Both the position numbers and the translations under genes were made by a program. Of a stretch of DNA of 64,000 nt, positions 42,632-50,218 are shown in pieces. The notes below the pieces were generated by a model. That model did no database searches, was not told the DNA's origin, and saw only the letters and a list, made by a program, of their open reading frames with translations. This DNA comes from Aequorivita sp. H23M31 (GTDB lineage: Bacteria; Bacteroidota; Bacteroidia; Flavobacteriales; Flavobacteriaceae), in the NCBI RefSeq assembly GCF_004022485.1, contig NZ_CP034951.1, positions 2,418,001-2,482,000 on the forward strand, in the 5' to 3' direction. How positions within the stretch are numbered: the first letter of the stretch is position 1; each line of letters begins with the position of its first letter.

Positions 42632-43651
42632 TTTCCCTTTCTCCAAAATGTGCAAATACTCAAAAGTTTCGGAAGCTTTATGATTGCGGTTTTCGGTTTT
42701 ATCGGCTTTAAAACGTTGATATTTTTTGGTTTTAAGGCTGTATTTTCCGAAGCGTTTCATCACCGATTCCACATCCTTCTCACTCATTATTCCCTCGTTG
42801 TTATAACTCAGGAAAATATATGAAAATTGTGCATTTTCGATTAGATCCTCAAAACTTTTTAGCGCCTCTCCCGTCCTACACCAATCACTTTTATAATAAT
42901 CCCTCAGCCCTGTTTTTCCTTTGGGCACAAAGGTATCATATTTTGCAATAGTATTCAGCAAATGATAGTTGGCACCGTACTGCCGGGCGTTATAAGGAGG
43001 ATCCAGATAGAGGATATCTCCTTCTATTTCTTTAATAAGCTCATTTGCGTCCTTTTGGAATATGAGATTTTCTTGGCGGGTTAAAGAATCACCAAATAAA
43101 TCCTTTTTAATATTTGCCGCTTCGATTATTAAGGGGTTTGTGGCCGATTTCTTTATATGTTTTAGGTAAGCTCCATAAACAGAGGCAGTATTGGCAACCT
43201 TATCTGCACTTTCAATTAAGGATGCTAGAAGAAAGAAATATTGATCTTGTGAAATCGATTCAGATTTTTTCCAATTTTCAATTTGAAGACGAATTGCATC
43301 GATTATCTGTCCATTTTCTGAATTAAAATAGTTTCGTCCCGCTTTTCCTTCTTCGGAATAATTTTCAAAAATGAAACCTTTGATTCCCTTTAGCGAATTC
43401 AATTCGCCTAAAAGATCCTGATATTCAAATTCAAAATTATTACCAATATAATTTCGGTTGAGCACATAACTATAATATTCCACATCATTTGAAATAACCT
43501 GTTTAACGTGTTCTCTGAAATTTCTACCTACAATACCAGTACCTGCAAAAAGATCGCAGAATACTTTATCCGAAAGATCTGAACCACAAATTTGTGTTAC
43601 CGTTTTGTAAATAAAGGGAGAAAGTTTGTGCTTGGAGCCTATGTAGTTCAT
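42629..43651 (-). CDS. D12-class N6-adenine DNA methyltransferase
   Basis: 340 residues. The N-terminal GSKHKLSPFI (D12-class entry), motif I DLFAGTG (33-39) for S-adenosylmethionine, and motif IV DPPY (217-220, ILYLDPPYNARQYG) identify an adenine-N6 methylase of the Dam/D12 type. The closing FEYLHILEKGK is typical of restriction-associated members. No clear cognate endonuclease is adjacent. It starts 3 nt after the toxin-like DUF5615 stop, so it is co-transcribed with the DUF433-DUF5615 pair. A distant PD-(D/E)xK-like gene (44786-45430) is a speculative partner. Confidence 0.9.
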   Translation of the reverse strand: MNYIGSKHKLSPFIYKTVTQICGSDLSDKVFCDLFAGTGIVGRNFREHVKQVISNDVEYYSYVLNRNYIGNNFEFEYQDLLGELNSLKGIKGFIFENYSEEGKAGRNYFNSENGQIIDAIRLQIENWKKSESISQDQYFFLLASLIESADKVANTASVYGAYLKHIKKSATNPLIIEAANIKKDLFGDSLTRQENLIFQKDANELIKEIEGDILYLDPPYNARQYGANYHLLNTIAKYDTFVPKGKTGLRDYYKSDWCRTGEALKSFEDLIENAQFSYIFLSYNNEGIMSEKDVESVMKRFGKYSLKTKKYQRFKADKTENRNHKASETFEYLHILEKGK

Positions 43652-43654
43652 TAG

Positions 43655-43981
43655 TTATTGTTCAATTAAAATGACCCCCGGATCCAACGCATTATTCAAT
43701 ACTGACAACAATTTGGGCATAAATTTCAGTAATGTTTCATATCTATTATCCTTGGCTTTTAGGACAATCAAACATACTGAATGAGTTATGAGATTTTGCT
43801 GATGATTAAAGCTTTTATCTATTGAAATCAAAACTTTTAAGTTTTCGTCATTCATCTTTTTTAGAAGATCTCCATTCTTTACACCACCCCATTCCAATTC
43901 TGGAACTGTTATTAAATTAAATGTCGAAGGAAAACGATATTTGAGTTTTTTAGGAAGGTTTTCGTCAAGCAAAAGTTTCAT
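43655..43981 (-). CDS. DUF5615 PIN-like protein, probable toxin
   Basis: 108 residues. The N-terminus MKLLLDENLPKKLKYRF and the middle segments ITVPELEWGGVKNGDLL and KVLISIDKSFNHQQ are characteristic of the DUF5615 PIN-like family, which has Asp residues at the PIN active-site positions (DEN, ISIDKSF). It is usually encoded just after a DUF433 antitoxin, as here (9-nt gap). The likely role is an RNase toxin of a type II system; activity is unproven. Confidence 0.85.
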   Translation of the reverse strand: MKLLLDENLPKKLKYRFPSTFNLITVPELEWGGVKNGDLLKKMNDENLKVLISIDKSFNHQQNLITHSVCLIVLKAKDNRYETLLKFMPKLLSVLNNALDPGVILIEQ

Positions 43982-43990
43982 TCTGGTGTT

Positions 43991-44209
43991 CTAATTCAAT
44001 AGAGTTTCTGCGGAAAGTTCGATTACCTTTTTTGCGACGGATTTTTTGATTGTGGGGTAATTATCAAGGAAATCCTGGAGGGTGTCTCCACCCTTTAGAT
44101 AATCGAAAAGAATAGAAACAGGAACACGAGTTCCCAAAAAAACGGGAGTACCACCCAAAATCCCAGGATCAGAACTAATAAATTTTGATATGTCATTTCC
44201 TTTTTCCAT
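43991..44209 (-). CDS. DUF433 family antitoxin
   Basis: 72 residues. The text SDPGILGGTPVFLGTRVPVSILFDYLKGGDTLQDFLDNYPTIKKS is the complete DUF433 domain, a small winged-helix-like DNA-binding antitoxin. It precedes the DUF5615 gene. A TATCTTTG box lies 4 nt before its ATG and would drive the antitoxin-toxin-methylase operon. Confidence 0.9.
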   Translation of the reverse strand: MEKGNDISKFISSDPGILGGTPVFLGTRVPVSILFDYLKGGDTLQDFLDNYPTIKKSVAKKVIELSAETLLN

Positions 44210-44213
44210 AATT

Positions 44214-44221
44214 CAAAGATA
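44214..44221 (-). promoter_or_regulatory. Candidate promoter of the DUF433-DUF5615-methylase operon (TATCTTTG)
   Basis: An exact TAnnTTTG match on the minus strand, separated by AATT from the DUF433 ATG; the transcript would be nearly leaderless. Confidence 0.5.
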
Positions 44222-44324
44222 CTGAAAATTATGAGTGAACTATTTTGTGATTATTGGCTTTATACAAAGTCAGAGTGAATTTCTAAATATTTTTAAACAG
44301 AAGAGTGGATGAGGTGGACTTCCA

Positions 44325-44519
44325 TTAAGCCATCCGATTCATGGAAACATTATAACGCCCCAAAAGCTCAGCAAAAGGACCCTTTGTTAGACCCGCCATC
44401 TCAGCAGCTTGGCCCGATGATAGCCTACCCTTTTCATATAATCGAGATGCAATAAAAATTGCTAGTTCATTTGGATCCAAATCAAGACCAGAAGGTATAT
44501 TCAAGGATAATGATTTCAT
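44325..44519 (-). CDS. UPF0175 family protein (antitoxin-like), apparently orphan
   Basis: 64 residues from the ATG at 44517-44519 (MKSLSLNIPSGLDLDP). A longer reading to 44600 crosses pseudogene sequence and is rejected. LAIFIASRLYEKGRLSSGQAAEMAGLTKGPFAELLGRYNV is the UPF0175 helix-turn-helix signature. This family commonly pairs with a DUF3368 PIN toxin; none is found here, and the next downstream genes are the DUF433/DUF5615 pair. It may be a remnant of a third toxin-antitoxin module. Confidence 0.75.
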   Translation of the reverse strand: MKSLSLNIPSGLDLDPNELAIFIASRLYEKGRLSSGQAAEMAGLTKGPFAELLGRYNVSMNRMA

Positions 44520-44559
44520 AAGAGGAAAATACTGAATTTTGTCATGATTTGCAGATCCA

Positions 44560-44670
44560 ATTGAATATTCCTTTGCTCCGCGTTCTTTATTCCTCCCCAC
44601 TTCCTTTCGGGAACAGTCTTGACATCAAGGGAATTTGGAAAGGAATGTTTTCGTCAAGCAGCAGTTTCAT
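44560..44670 (-). pseudogene. Frameshifted DUF5615 toxin remnant
   Basis: The ATG at 44668-44670 begins MKLLLDENIP, nearly identical to the intact DUF5615 N-terminus at 43981, but the frame then ends at a TAA (44587-44589). In another frame of the same stretch the text VKTVPERKWGGIKNAEQ aligns with ITVPELEWGGVKNGD of the intact copy. The middle is therefore deleted and frameshifted. No recognisable continuation follows. Confidence 0.7.
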
Positions 44671-44782
44671 TCTTAGCTGTATTATTCAAAAGTTTTTCTA
44701 CTGAAAACTGGAGAATTTTTTTTGACGATGACTTTTTAACTGTAGGATAATTATCGAAAAAATCTTGAAGTGTTTGATGTAG
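44654..44782 (-). pseudogene. Truncated DUF433 antitoxin remnant
   Basis: Reads TLQDFFDNYPTVKKSSSKKI then LQFSVEKLLNN, matching the C-terminal half of the intact DUF433 (TLQDFLDNYPTIKKSVAKKV then IELSAETLLN). The N-terminal half, including the domain core, is absent: an in-frame stop and the end of the gene at 44786 lie directly upstream. The frame reads past the usual C-terminus and overlaps the DUF5615 remnant. Confidence 0.7.
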
Positions 44783-44785
44783 GTT

Positions 44786-45430
44786 TCATTTGCAAATCCA
44801 AATAACATCACTGAGAGTTTGTTCTTCTTCAGAAAAGTTAAACGAACATAGTTTTTCAGGATTAAAACCTGATACATAACTTTCAATGGCTCGCTTCAAC
44901 AGTGATATTTCAGATTTCAACTTCCAATGGTTCCCCGTTGAGCTATAAACTACAACAAACAGCCTATTTTTCAGATGGTGTCTCTGTTGTGTGCTTTGAT
45001 TTTTATAAAACCACTGGATAAGTTCTGGTTTATTTGACTTCGCGTATTCAAAAGATTTACCGAAACCATTGGGAAAGACCGATGTTTTATGGTCGAAAGG
45101 AATTCCGAAGAGATAAAAATCCTTTTCAGAATCCTTAACTTGGTTTACCCGATTTACACCCTCAATCTGTGTAAATATATGCTCTACCGCTTTCGCACTC
45201 CAGAAATTGTACCAGCGGTTTGAAACATATTGAAAGAATTCTTCCTTCTCTAAGTTTTGAGATTCCAGGACTTGTTTAATCTTGTCAAGAAGTTCATCCC
45301 AATCAGCTGTATGGTAAATGAAATTGGAAAGACCATCCCATTGATCGTTCTGTTTTCGAAACCATTTGTATGGATACGGACGCCTTTTTTTAAGCTCTCT
45401 TTCAACATTTTGGAGATCCAAATTGTTCAT
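44786..45430 (-). CDS. Hypothetical protein with possible PD-(D/E)xK nuclease motif
   Basis: 214 residues from the ATG at 45428-45430. I do not recognise a named family. The central segment AVEHIFTQIEGV...SEKDFYLFGIPFDHKTSVFP has Glu83, Asp104 and Asp113-x-Lys115 on successive predicted elements, the layout of the PD-(D/E)xK nuclease core, and is followed by a helix and strand (NRLFVVVYSS). The start overlaps the DUF6427 stop by 4 nt (ATGA), so the two are coupled. It sits next to the decayed toxin-antitoxin copies. A nuclease or restriction function is inference only. Confidence 0.6.
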   Translation of the reverse strand: MNNLDLQNVERELKKRRPYPYKWFRKQNDQWDGLSNFIYHTADWDELLDKIKQVLESQNLEKEEFFQYVSNRWYNFWSAKAVEHIFTQIEGVNRVNQVKDSEKDFYLFGIPFDHKTSVFPNGFGKSFEYAKSNKPELIQWFYKNQSTQQRHHLKNRLFVVVYSSTGNHWKLKSEISLLKRAIESYVSGFNPEKLCSFNFSEEEQTLSDVIWICK

Positions 45431-46380
45431 AATACCATAAATACAAACCCGAATACAACCACTATCCAAAGTATAATTTCCTTAAACCAAACTTCTACCT
45501 TGTCCTTTGCTCTATATATATCGCCTTGAATCCCTTCCATATACTTTGCACAAAGAATGGCGGTTGGGGCAAATAGAAAAATCATTTCAGATCCATCTTT
45601 TATAGGACTACATAGAGCAATTACGAAAGATACTAGGGTTATAATAAATATCATCCAATAATTGGGACGTTCCTTTAGCGGAATCGACCCAAGTCGCTGT
45701 AATCTATAAAAGCCAGTCCAGACCAATAATCCAGAAAGCAATGTAATGGGAACAAAAATTTTGGCAGAATTATATAATGAAAAATCATAACTAATATTCT
45801 GTTTCCAATGTATTAACCAAGAAACGGAATCGTGAATTAATAGTTGAAAGGCTGTATTTATAATAATAACAGCAAAAAACCCAACTATGGGAATAAGCAT
45901 TTGCTTATAGGTAAGATTTGGTTTTTGGATTACGGCAATCCATAGCGGCAAGAAAAGTAACAAACTCCAAAAATAGAAAAGAGAGGCAAGGGTAATCCAA
46001 AGAGCGGCATCCAATATCTTCTTTTCTGAATTGCTATCGTTTCGTAGACTTATAATTCTTCGAATTGCGAGCAAAATAAAAAAGTTGGCCAAAATTATTT
46101 CAGAATGAAGGAAAAAAATTGGGAACATTATGATAAAGCAAGAATAAAAAAGAATGGAATAAGCATTCCGGCGTGTCAAATGATTTTTTGAAACAATAAA
46201 ATCCAGTAGGATTATGCCGATAATTATAACACCCAGGAGAAATGCTTGAAACAGAATGTATCCCACGCTTATTTCCATCATAGGAGCTTGAAACAATGTC
46301 CAAATAAATGCTGAGGCAATGATTACTCCGAGAAGCAAAAAATGGGCAGGCTTAGAATTTCCGAAAAAGCTTGTAAGCAT
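45427..46380 (-). CDS. DUF6427 family polytopic membrane protein
   Basis: 317 residues with about 8-10 hydrophobic segments throughout. The N-terminus MLTSFFGNSKPAHFLLLGVIIASAF and the context (divergent from DUF6341 and near purD) match the flavobacterial DUF6427 family. The function is unknown. It is divergent from DUF6341 with 40 nt between starts, and overlaps the next gene by 4 nt. Confidence 0.8.
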   Translation of the reverse strand: MLTSFFGNSKPAHFLLLGVIIASAFIWTLFQAPMMEISVGYILFQAFLLGVIIIGIILLDFIVSKNHLTRRNAYSILFYSCFIIMFPIFFLHSEIILANFFILLAIRRIISLRNDSNSEKKILDAALWITLASLFYFWSLLLFLPLWIAVIQKPNLTYKQMLIPIVGFFAVIIINTAFQLLIHDSVSWLIHWKQNISYDFSLYNSAKIFVPITLLSGLLVWTGFYRLQRLGSIPLKERPNYWMIFIITLVSFVIALCSPIKDGSEMIFLFAPTAILCAKYMEGIQGDIYRAKDKVEVWFKEIILWIVVVFGFVFMVL

Positions 46381-46393
46381 ATGGGTTATTTTA

Positions 46394-46401
46394 TACTTTT
46401 G
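46394..46401 (+). promoter_or_regulatory. Candidate DUF6341 promoter (TACTTTTG)
   Basis: An exact TAnnTTTG match 19 nt before the ATG at 46421, with a TTG at 46371-46373 about 20 nt upstream as a possible -33 element. That TTG overlaps the start region of the divergent DUF6427 gene. Confidence 0.5.
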
Positions 46402-46420
46402 CTACTTAAAGTTTAAAGAT

Positions 46421-46648
46421 ATGACTTGGAAAGGTTTGTGGGAAGGAATAGCTTCCTTTTTTGAAAATGTGCTTTTCATTCCTTATGATGCACTGCGTAA
46501 TCTGGAATTAGACAGCTGGTTTTTCGCAAATATAATTTCATGGATCCTATTGTTAATCGGTGCGGTAGCATTTATTTATTGGATGTTGCAGTTGAAAAAA
46601 TTCGATGAAGATACCCAAAGTCATTATACCTTCGACGAAACACCTTAA
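46421..46648 (+). CDS. DUF6341 family small membrane protein
   Basis: 75 residues from the ATG at 46421 (MTWKGLWEGIASFFENVLF); upstream in-frame codons precede the promoter box. One strong membrane helix (about 32-52, FFANIISWILLLIGAVAFIYW) is followed by a short charged C-terminus (KKFDEDTQSHYTFDETP). This is the flavobacterial DUF6341 protein, conserved beside DUF6427 and purD. Function unknown. Confidence 0.8.
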   Translation: MTWKGLWEGIASFFENVLFIPYDALRNLELDSWFFANIISWILLLIGAVAFIYWMLQLKKFDEDTQSHYTFDETP

Positions 46649-46649
46649 T

Positions 46650-46663
46650 CGGAATTAATTCCG
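46650..46663. repeat. 14-bp perfect palindrome after DUF6341
   Basis: CGGAATTAATTCCG, starting 2 nt after the DUF6341 stop codon. It has no loop or T-tract, so it could be a protein-binding site or chance. Confidence 0.35.
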
Positions 46664-46732
46664 GTCTAAAGTAGAGCAATCTTTAACGATCGTAAAGACA
46701 TAGTTAAGTTAGCTCACCTATATCGGCTTGAT

Positions 46733-48004
46733 TTAAAGGTCAAACCCGATATCCTTACGATACTTCATCCTATCAAAAGATAGATTTTCTATATTTTGGT
46801 AGGATTTTTTTAGTGCCCTATTGAAATCAGAATCCAACGAAGTTATAGCCAAAACACGCCCTCCATTAGTCAGGATTTTACCATTTTCAGATTTTGTGCC
46901 CGCATGAAATACGATTGAACCCTTCACATTATCCAATCCTGAAATCTGTTTTCCTTTTTCATAATCTTCTGGATATCCTCCCGAAACCAGCATGACAGTT
47001 GCAGCGGCTCTGGAATCGATCTCAATCTCAACTTCATCGAGTTTTTGATGGAAGGTAGCCTCAAACAAATCGACCAGATCATTCTTTATTCGGGGTAATA
47101 CAACTTCCGTTTCTGGATCGCCCATACGTACGTTGTACTCTATTACATAAGGTTCATCCGTTACTTTTATCAGTCCAATAAATACAAAACCCTTGTAATC
47201 AATCTTTTCTTCTATCAGTCCATTAATGGTGGGCTCTACTATTCGCTCTTCAATCTTTTTCATCAACGCTTCATCAGCAAAAGGTACTGGAGAGATGGCG
47301 CCCATTCCACCGGTGTTGAGTCCGGTATCGCCTTCGTCAATACGTTTATAATCCTTTGCCGTGGGTAGAATTTTATGATTTTTCCCATCAGTTAATACAA
47401 AAACGCTTAATTCAATACCGTCCAAAAACTCCTCAATGACCACTTTTGAACTGGCTTCGCCAAATTTGCTATGGGAAAGCATGTTTTCAAGTTCCCGCTT
47501 AGCTTCAGCAAGATCATTCAAAATTAAAACTCCCTTTCCAGCGGCGAGTCCATCAGCTTTTAAAACATAGGGCGGATTTAACTCTTCCAAGAATTCCTTT
47601 CCGGCTTCTAAAGATTTCGGTGTGAAGCACGCATAGGACGCAGTTGGAATGTTATGCTGCATCATAAACTCTTTTGCACGCTGTTTACTACCTTCCAATA
47701 AGGCACCTCGTTTAGACGGCCCAATGAGCATCACATTTTTTAAGGCAGGTGTTTCCAAAAAATAATCAGCTATCCCTTGGACCAAAGGATCTTCGGGACC
47801 AACTATTACCATTTCAATCCCATTTTCGAGTACACACTTCTTTACCGCTTCAAAATCGGTTACTTTTAGGGCGACATTGGTTGCAATTGAAGAAGTACCG
47901 GCATTTCCGGGTGCTACAAAAAGGTTTTTACAGCGTTTACTCTGTGAGATTTGGTAGGCAAATGCGTGTTCGCGACCACCGGAACCGAGGATTAAAATGT
48001 TCAT
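46733..48004 (-). CDS. purD: Phosphoribosylamine-glycine ligase
   Basis: 423 residues. It is the second step of purine synthesis, joining glycine to 5-phosphoribosylamine with ATP. It starts MNILILGSGGREHAFAYQIS and shows the ATP-grasp features APGNAGTSSIATNV, VLKADGLAAGKGV, NTGGMGAISPVP, YKGFVFIGLIKV and YNVRMGDPETEVVLPRI. Full length, alone on the minus strand, convergent with DUF6341. Confidence 0.97.
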   Translation of the reverse strand: MNILILGSGGREHAFAYQISQSKRCKNLFVAPGNAGTSSIATNVALKVTDFEAVKKCVLENGIEMVIVGPEDPLVQGIADYFLETPALKNVMLIGPSKRGALLEGSKQRAKEFMMQHNIPTASYACFTPKSLEAGKEFLEELNPPYVLKADGLAAGKGVLILNDLAEAKRELENMLSHSKFGEASSKVVIEEFLDGIELSVFVLTDGKNHKILPTAKDYKRIDEGDTGLNTGGMGAISPVPFADEALMKKIEERIVEPTINGLIEEKIDYKGFVFIGLIKVTDEPYVIEYNVRMGDPETEVVLPRIKNDLVDLFEATFHQKLDEVEIEIDSRAAATVMLVSGGYPEDYEKGKQISGLDNVKGSIVFHAGTKSENGKILTNGGRVLAITSLDSDFNRALKKSYQNIENLSFDRMKYRKDIGFDL

Positions 48005-48124
48005 CTTTAAATATTTTGATCTACAAGGTCGAGCTCACCCTGTGAATAGTTGATAATATTGTTTCGGCTTCAAAAATAATTGTTTGTAACTTGAACGGCT
48101 AATTTTTGCTCCGGGTATTTCAAC

Positions 48125-49444
48125 ATGTATTCCAAATTCTTAAATAAAATTCTGCTACCCCTGGGATCTCTTTTCTTCAGTGGAAATTATTCCAAATATC
48201 TGAACGACTGGAAAAAATACGATAATATGTCGGCAGAAGAACTTGAGCGCATTCAATCTGAAAATCTTAAAAAGATTCTTCAATATGCAAGTGAAAATGT
48301 TCCTTATTATAGAGACTTAAATCTTGATAAGGATGCTGATTTAAGTGATTTCCCTATTTTAACCAAGGCCATTCTACGCACAAAAAGCAATCAACTTATT
48401 TCGGATAAGTATCATAAAAACCAGCTCGAAACAAACCATAGTAGCGGAAGTAGCGGGGAACAATCATTCACCTATATGAGCTTTGATCACAAATTCTATC
48501 TACGGGCTTTACAAACCCATTGGTGGATGTGGGGAGGATATAAACCTGGAGAATTTATGCTTCAGGCAGGGATTTCTCCAAAAAGAAGTTTTCCAAAAAA
48601 GCTTAAGGACCTCTTTTTCCGGGTGCAATATATGAATGCTTTTAAGTTGAAACAGGACGAAATTACCGAACAGCTTAAATTATTGGAGAAAAAGGACCCC
48701 AAACATTTAGCAGGCTATCCATCAGCCTTAAATGAAATCGCGCTATTGGCATTATCGAATAATAAGATCTATCACTTTAAAAGTTTAATCTCTTATGGGG
48801 ATAAGCTATTTGGTCATTATAGGAAAAACTTTGAGAATGCCTTTCAGAATCCTACGATTATTAATACTTATGGTTGCGCTGAAGGCTTATTAATGGCCTG
48901 CCAGGCTGATTTACCCTATTATTACATTATGTCACCCCACGTTTTTTTGGAGGTAGTTAATGAGAATGGAGAGCCCGTTCCCGATGGGGAGAGGGGGCAT
49001 ATTTTAGTTACTTCCTTGAGCAGTTTTTCCATGCCGCTGATAAGATATAGATTAGGTGATTTGGGCGTACTGCTCCCCAAAAGCTTGTATCCTTCCCATA
49101 GAAAATTTAATTATCCACTCTTACAGGAAGTTACGGGGCGTGAAACGGAAATTATTAAAGCACCCAATGGAAATATACTTACGGTCCATAGTTTTACGGG
49201 AATTTTAGAATATGTTGAGGAAATCAAGCAGTTTAAAATTATACAAATATCAAAAATTAGGTTGGTGGTTGAATACCAAACGGATTCGGGAGTTAAATTA
49301 CCCTTCAAAGTGGAAAATGAGGTTCATGATAAACTACTAGATCTGGTGGAAGGAACAATGGATATTACCTTTAATCTAGTTGAAAAAATTGCCGCTTCCC
49401 CCTCAGGAAAACCTCAGATTATTGAGATACAAAGAAAAAATTAA
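48125..49444 (+). CDS. AMP-binding ligase of the PaaK/CapK type
   Basis: 439 residues. An adenylate-forming enzyme fold related to phenylacetate-CoA ligase: NHSSGSSGEQSFTYM (phosphate loop), NTYGCAEGLLMACQ, LVTSLSSFSMPLIRYRLGDLG and LLQEVTGRETEII. The stand-alone CapK-like subgroup is common in polysaccharide clusters, with unknown acyl substrate. It is the only plus-strand gene of the cluster and is convergent with the GT2 gene, whose stop it overlaps by 4 nt. It may activate an acyl group for polysaccharide modification; inferred. Confidence 0.85.
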   Translation: MYSKFLNKILLPLGSLFFSGNYSKYLNDWKKYDNMSAEELERIQSENLKKILQYASENVPYYRDLNLDKDADLSDFPILTKAILRTKSNQLISDKYHKNQLETNHSSGSSGEQSFTYMSFDHKFYLRALQTHWWMWGGYKPGEFMLQAGISPKRSFPKKLKDLFFRVQYMNAFKLKQDEITEQLKLLEKKDPKHLAGYPSALNEIALLALSNNKIYHFKSLISYGDKLFGHYRKNFENAFQNPTIINTYGCAEGLLMACQADLPYYYIMSPHVFLEVVNENGEPVPDGERGHILVTSLSSFSMPLIRYRLGDLGVLLPKSLYPSHRKFNYPLLQEVTGRETEIIKAPNGNILTVHSFTGILEYVEEIKQFKIIQISKIRLVVEYQTDSGVKLPFKVENEVHDKLLDLVEGTMDITFNLVEKIAASPSGKPQIIEIQRKN

Positions 49445-50214
49445 AGATTTTTAATATACTTGGGTCTTACTAAAAAGTATTCCCTTAGAAATTGGCCCAT
49501 ACTATAAATTGCCTTGGGTGTAGATTGGGATAAATAACATTTATAAAAAAGAAAATTGTACTTCAGCAGTCCAAACTTATTTGTACTTACAGAATTTTTG
49601 CGTTTTCTGTAGTAAGCTAGATCCACCTGAATTCCCAAAGCTGGTTTGCCACTTTTTTTGATGGCCTCCAACCACAATCCCCAATCCTGACGTTTTCTCA
49701 AAAGAGGAGAATAAACCTTTCCGAGAGTTCTACTACAATACATTCCCGTAAGATTTCCTATATAATTGTTACGCAATTGGGTTTTATAGGTAAGAACAGG
49801 CATTGCCACAATTCTTCTTTTTAATGAATTTCCGTCTTCATCTATCAGCAGGTAATTGGAGAAGGAAACATCGCACTTCTTTTTTTGCATAAAACCGAGC
49901 TGAATTTCAAGTTTATCGGGTGCCCAGAAATCATCGGAATCTAGAAATGCTATAAAATCTCCTTTTGCAAGATCAATGGCCCTGTTCCGGGCAATAGCGG
50001 CTCCTTTGTTTAGAGGAAGTTTTTCAAATATGATTCTGGAGTCCTCAAGATAGAATTCTCGGGCAATGCTCTCGGAACTATCAGTGGAGCCATCGTCGAT
50101 TAGAATTAATTCCCAATTGGAATAGGTCTGGTTTTGAACACTTGTTAATGCCGCCTCCAAGAATTTCTCGGAATTATAAACCGGCGTAACAATCGAAACC
50201 AAAGGAATTTCCAT
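49441..50214 (-). CDS. Glycosyltransferase family 2
   Basis: 257 residues from the ATG at 50212-50214 (MEIPLVSIVTPVYNSEKFLEAAL). An upstream in-frame GTG at 50241 would overlap the preceding gene and is less likely. GT-A fold features are LILIDDGSTDSSES, GAAIARNRAIDLAKGDFIAF and the metal-binding FLDSDDFW. It transfers a sugar from a nucleotide donor in surface polysaccharide synthesis. Its ATG lies 4 nt after the sugar-transferase stop, in one operon. Confidence 0.92.
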   Translation of the reverse strand: MEIPLVSIVTPVYNSEKFLEAALTSVQNQTYSNWELILIDDGSTDSSESIAREFYLEDSRIIFEKLPLNKGAAIARNRAIDLAKGDFIAFLDSDDFWAPDKLEIQLGFMQKKKCDVSFSNYLLIDEDGNSLKRRIVAMPVLTYKTQLRNNYIGNLTGMYCSRTLGKVYSPLLRKRQDWGLWLEAIKKSGKPALGIQVDLAYYRKRKNSVSTNKFGLLKYNFLFYKCYLSQSTPKAIYSMGQFLREYFLVRPKYIKNL

Positions 50215-50218
50215 AACA

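Noticed and set aside
44698..44886. 62-codon minus-strand frame
   Set aside because: Overlaps the end of the hypothetical nuclease-like gene and the DUF433 remnant in another frame.
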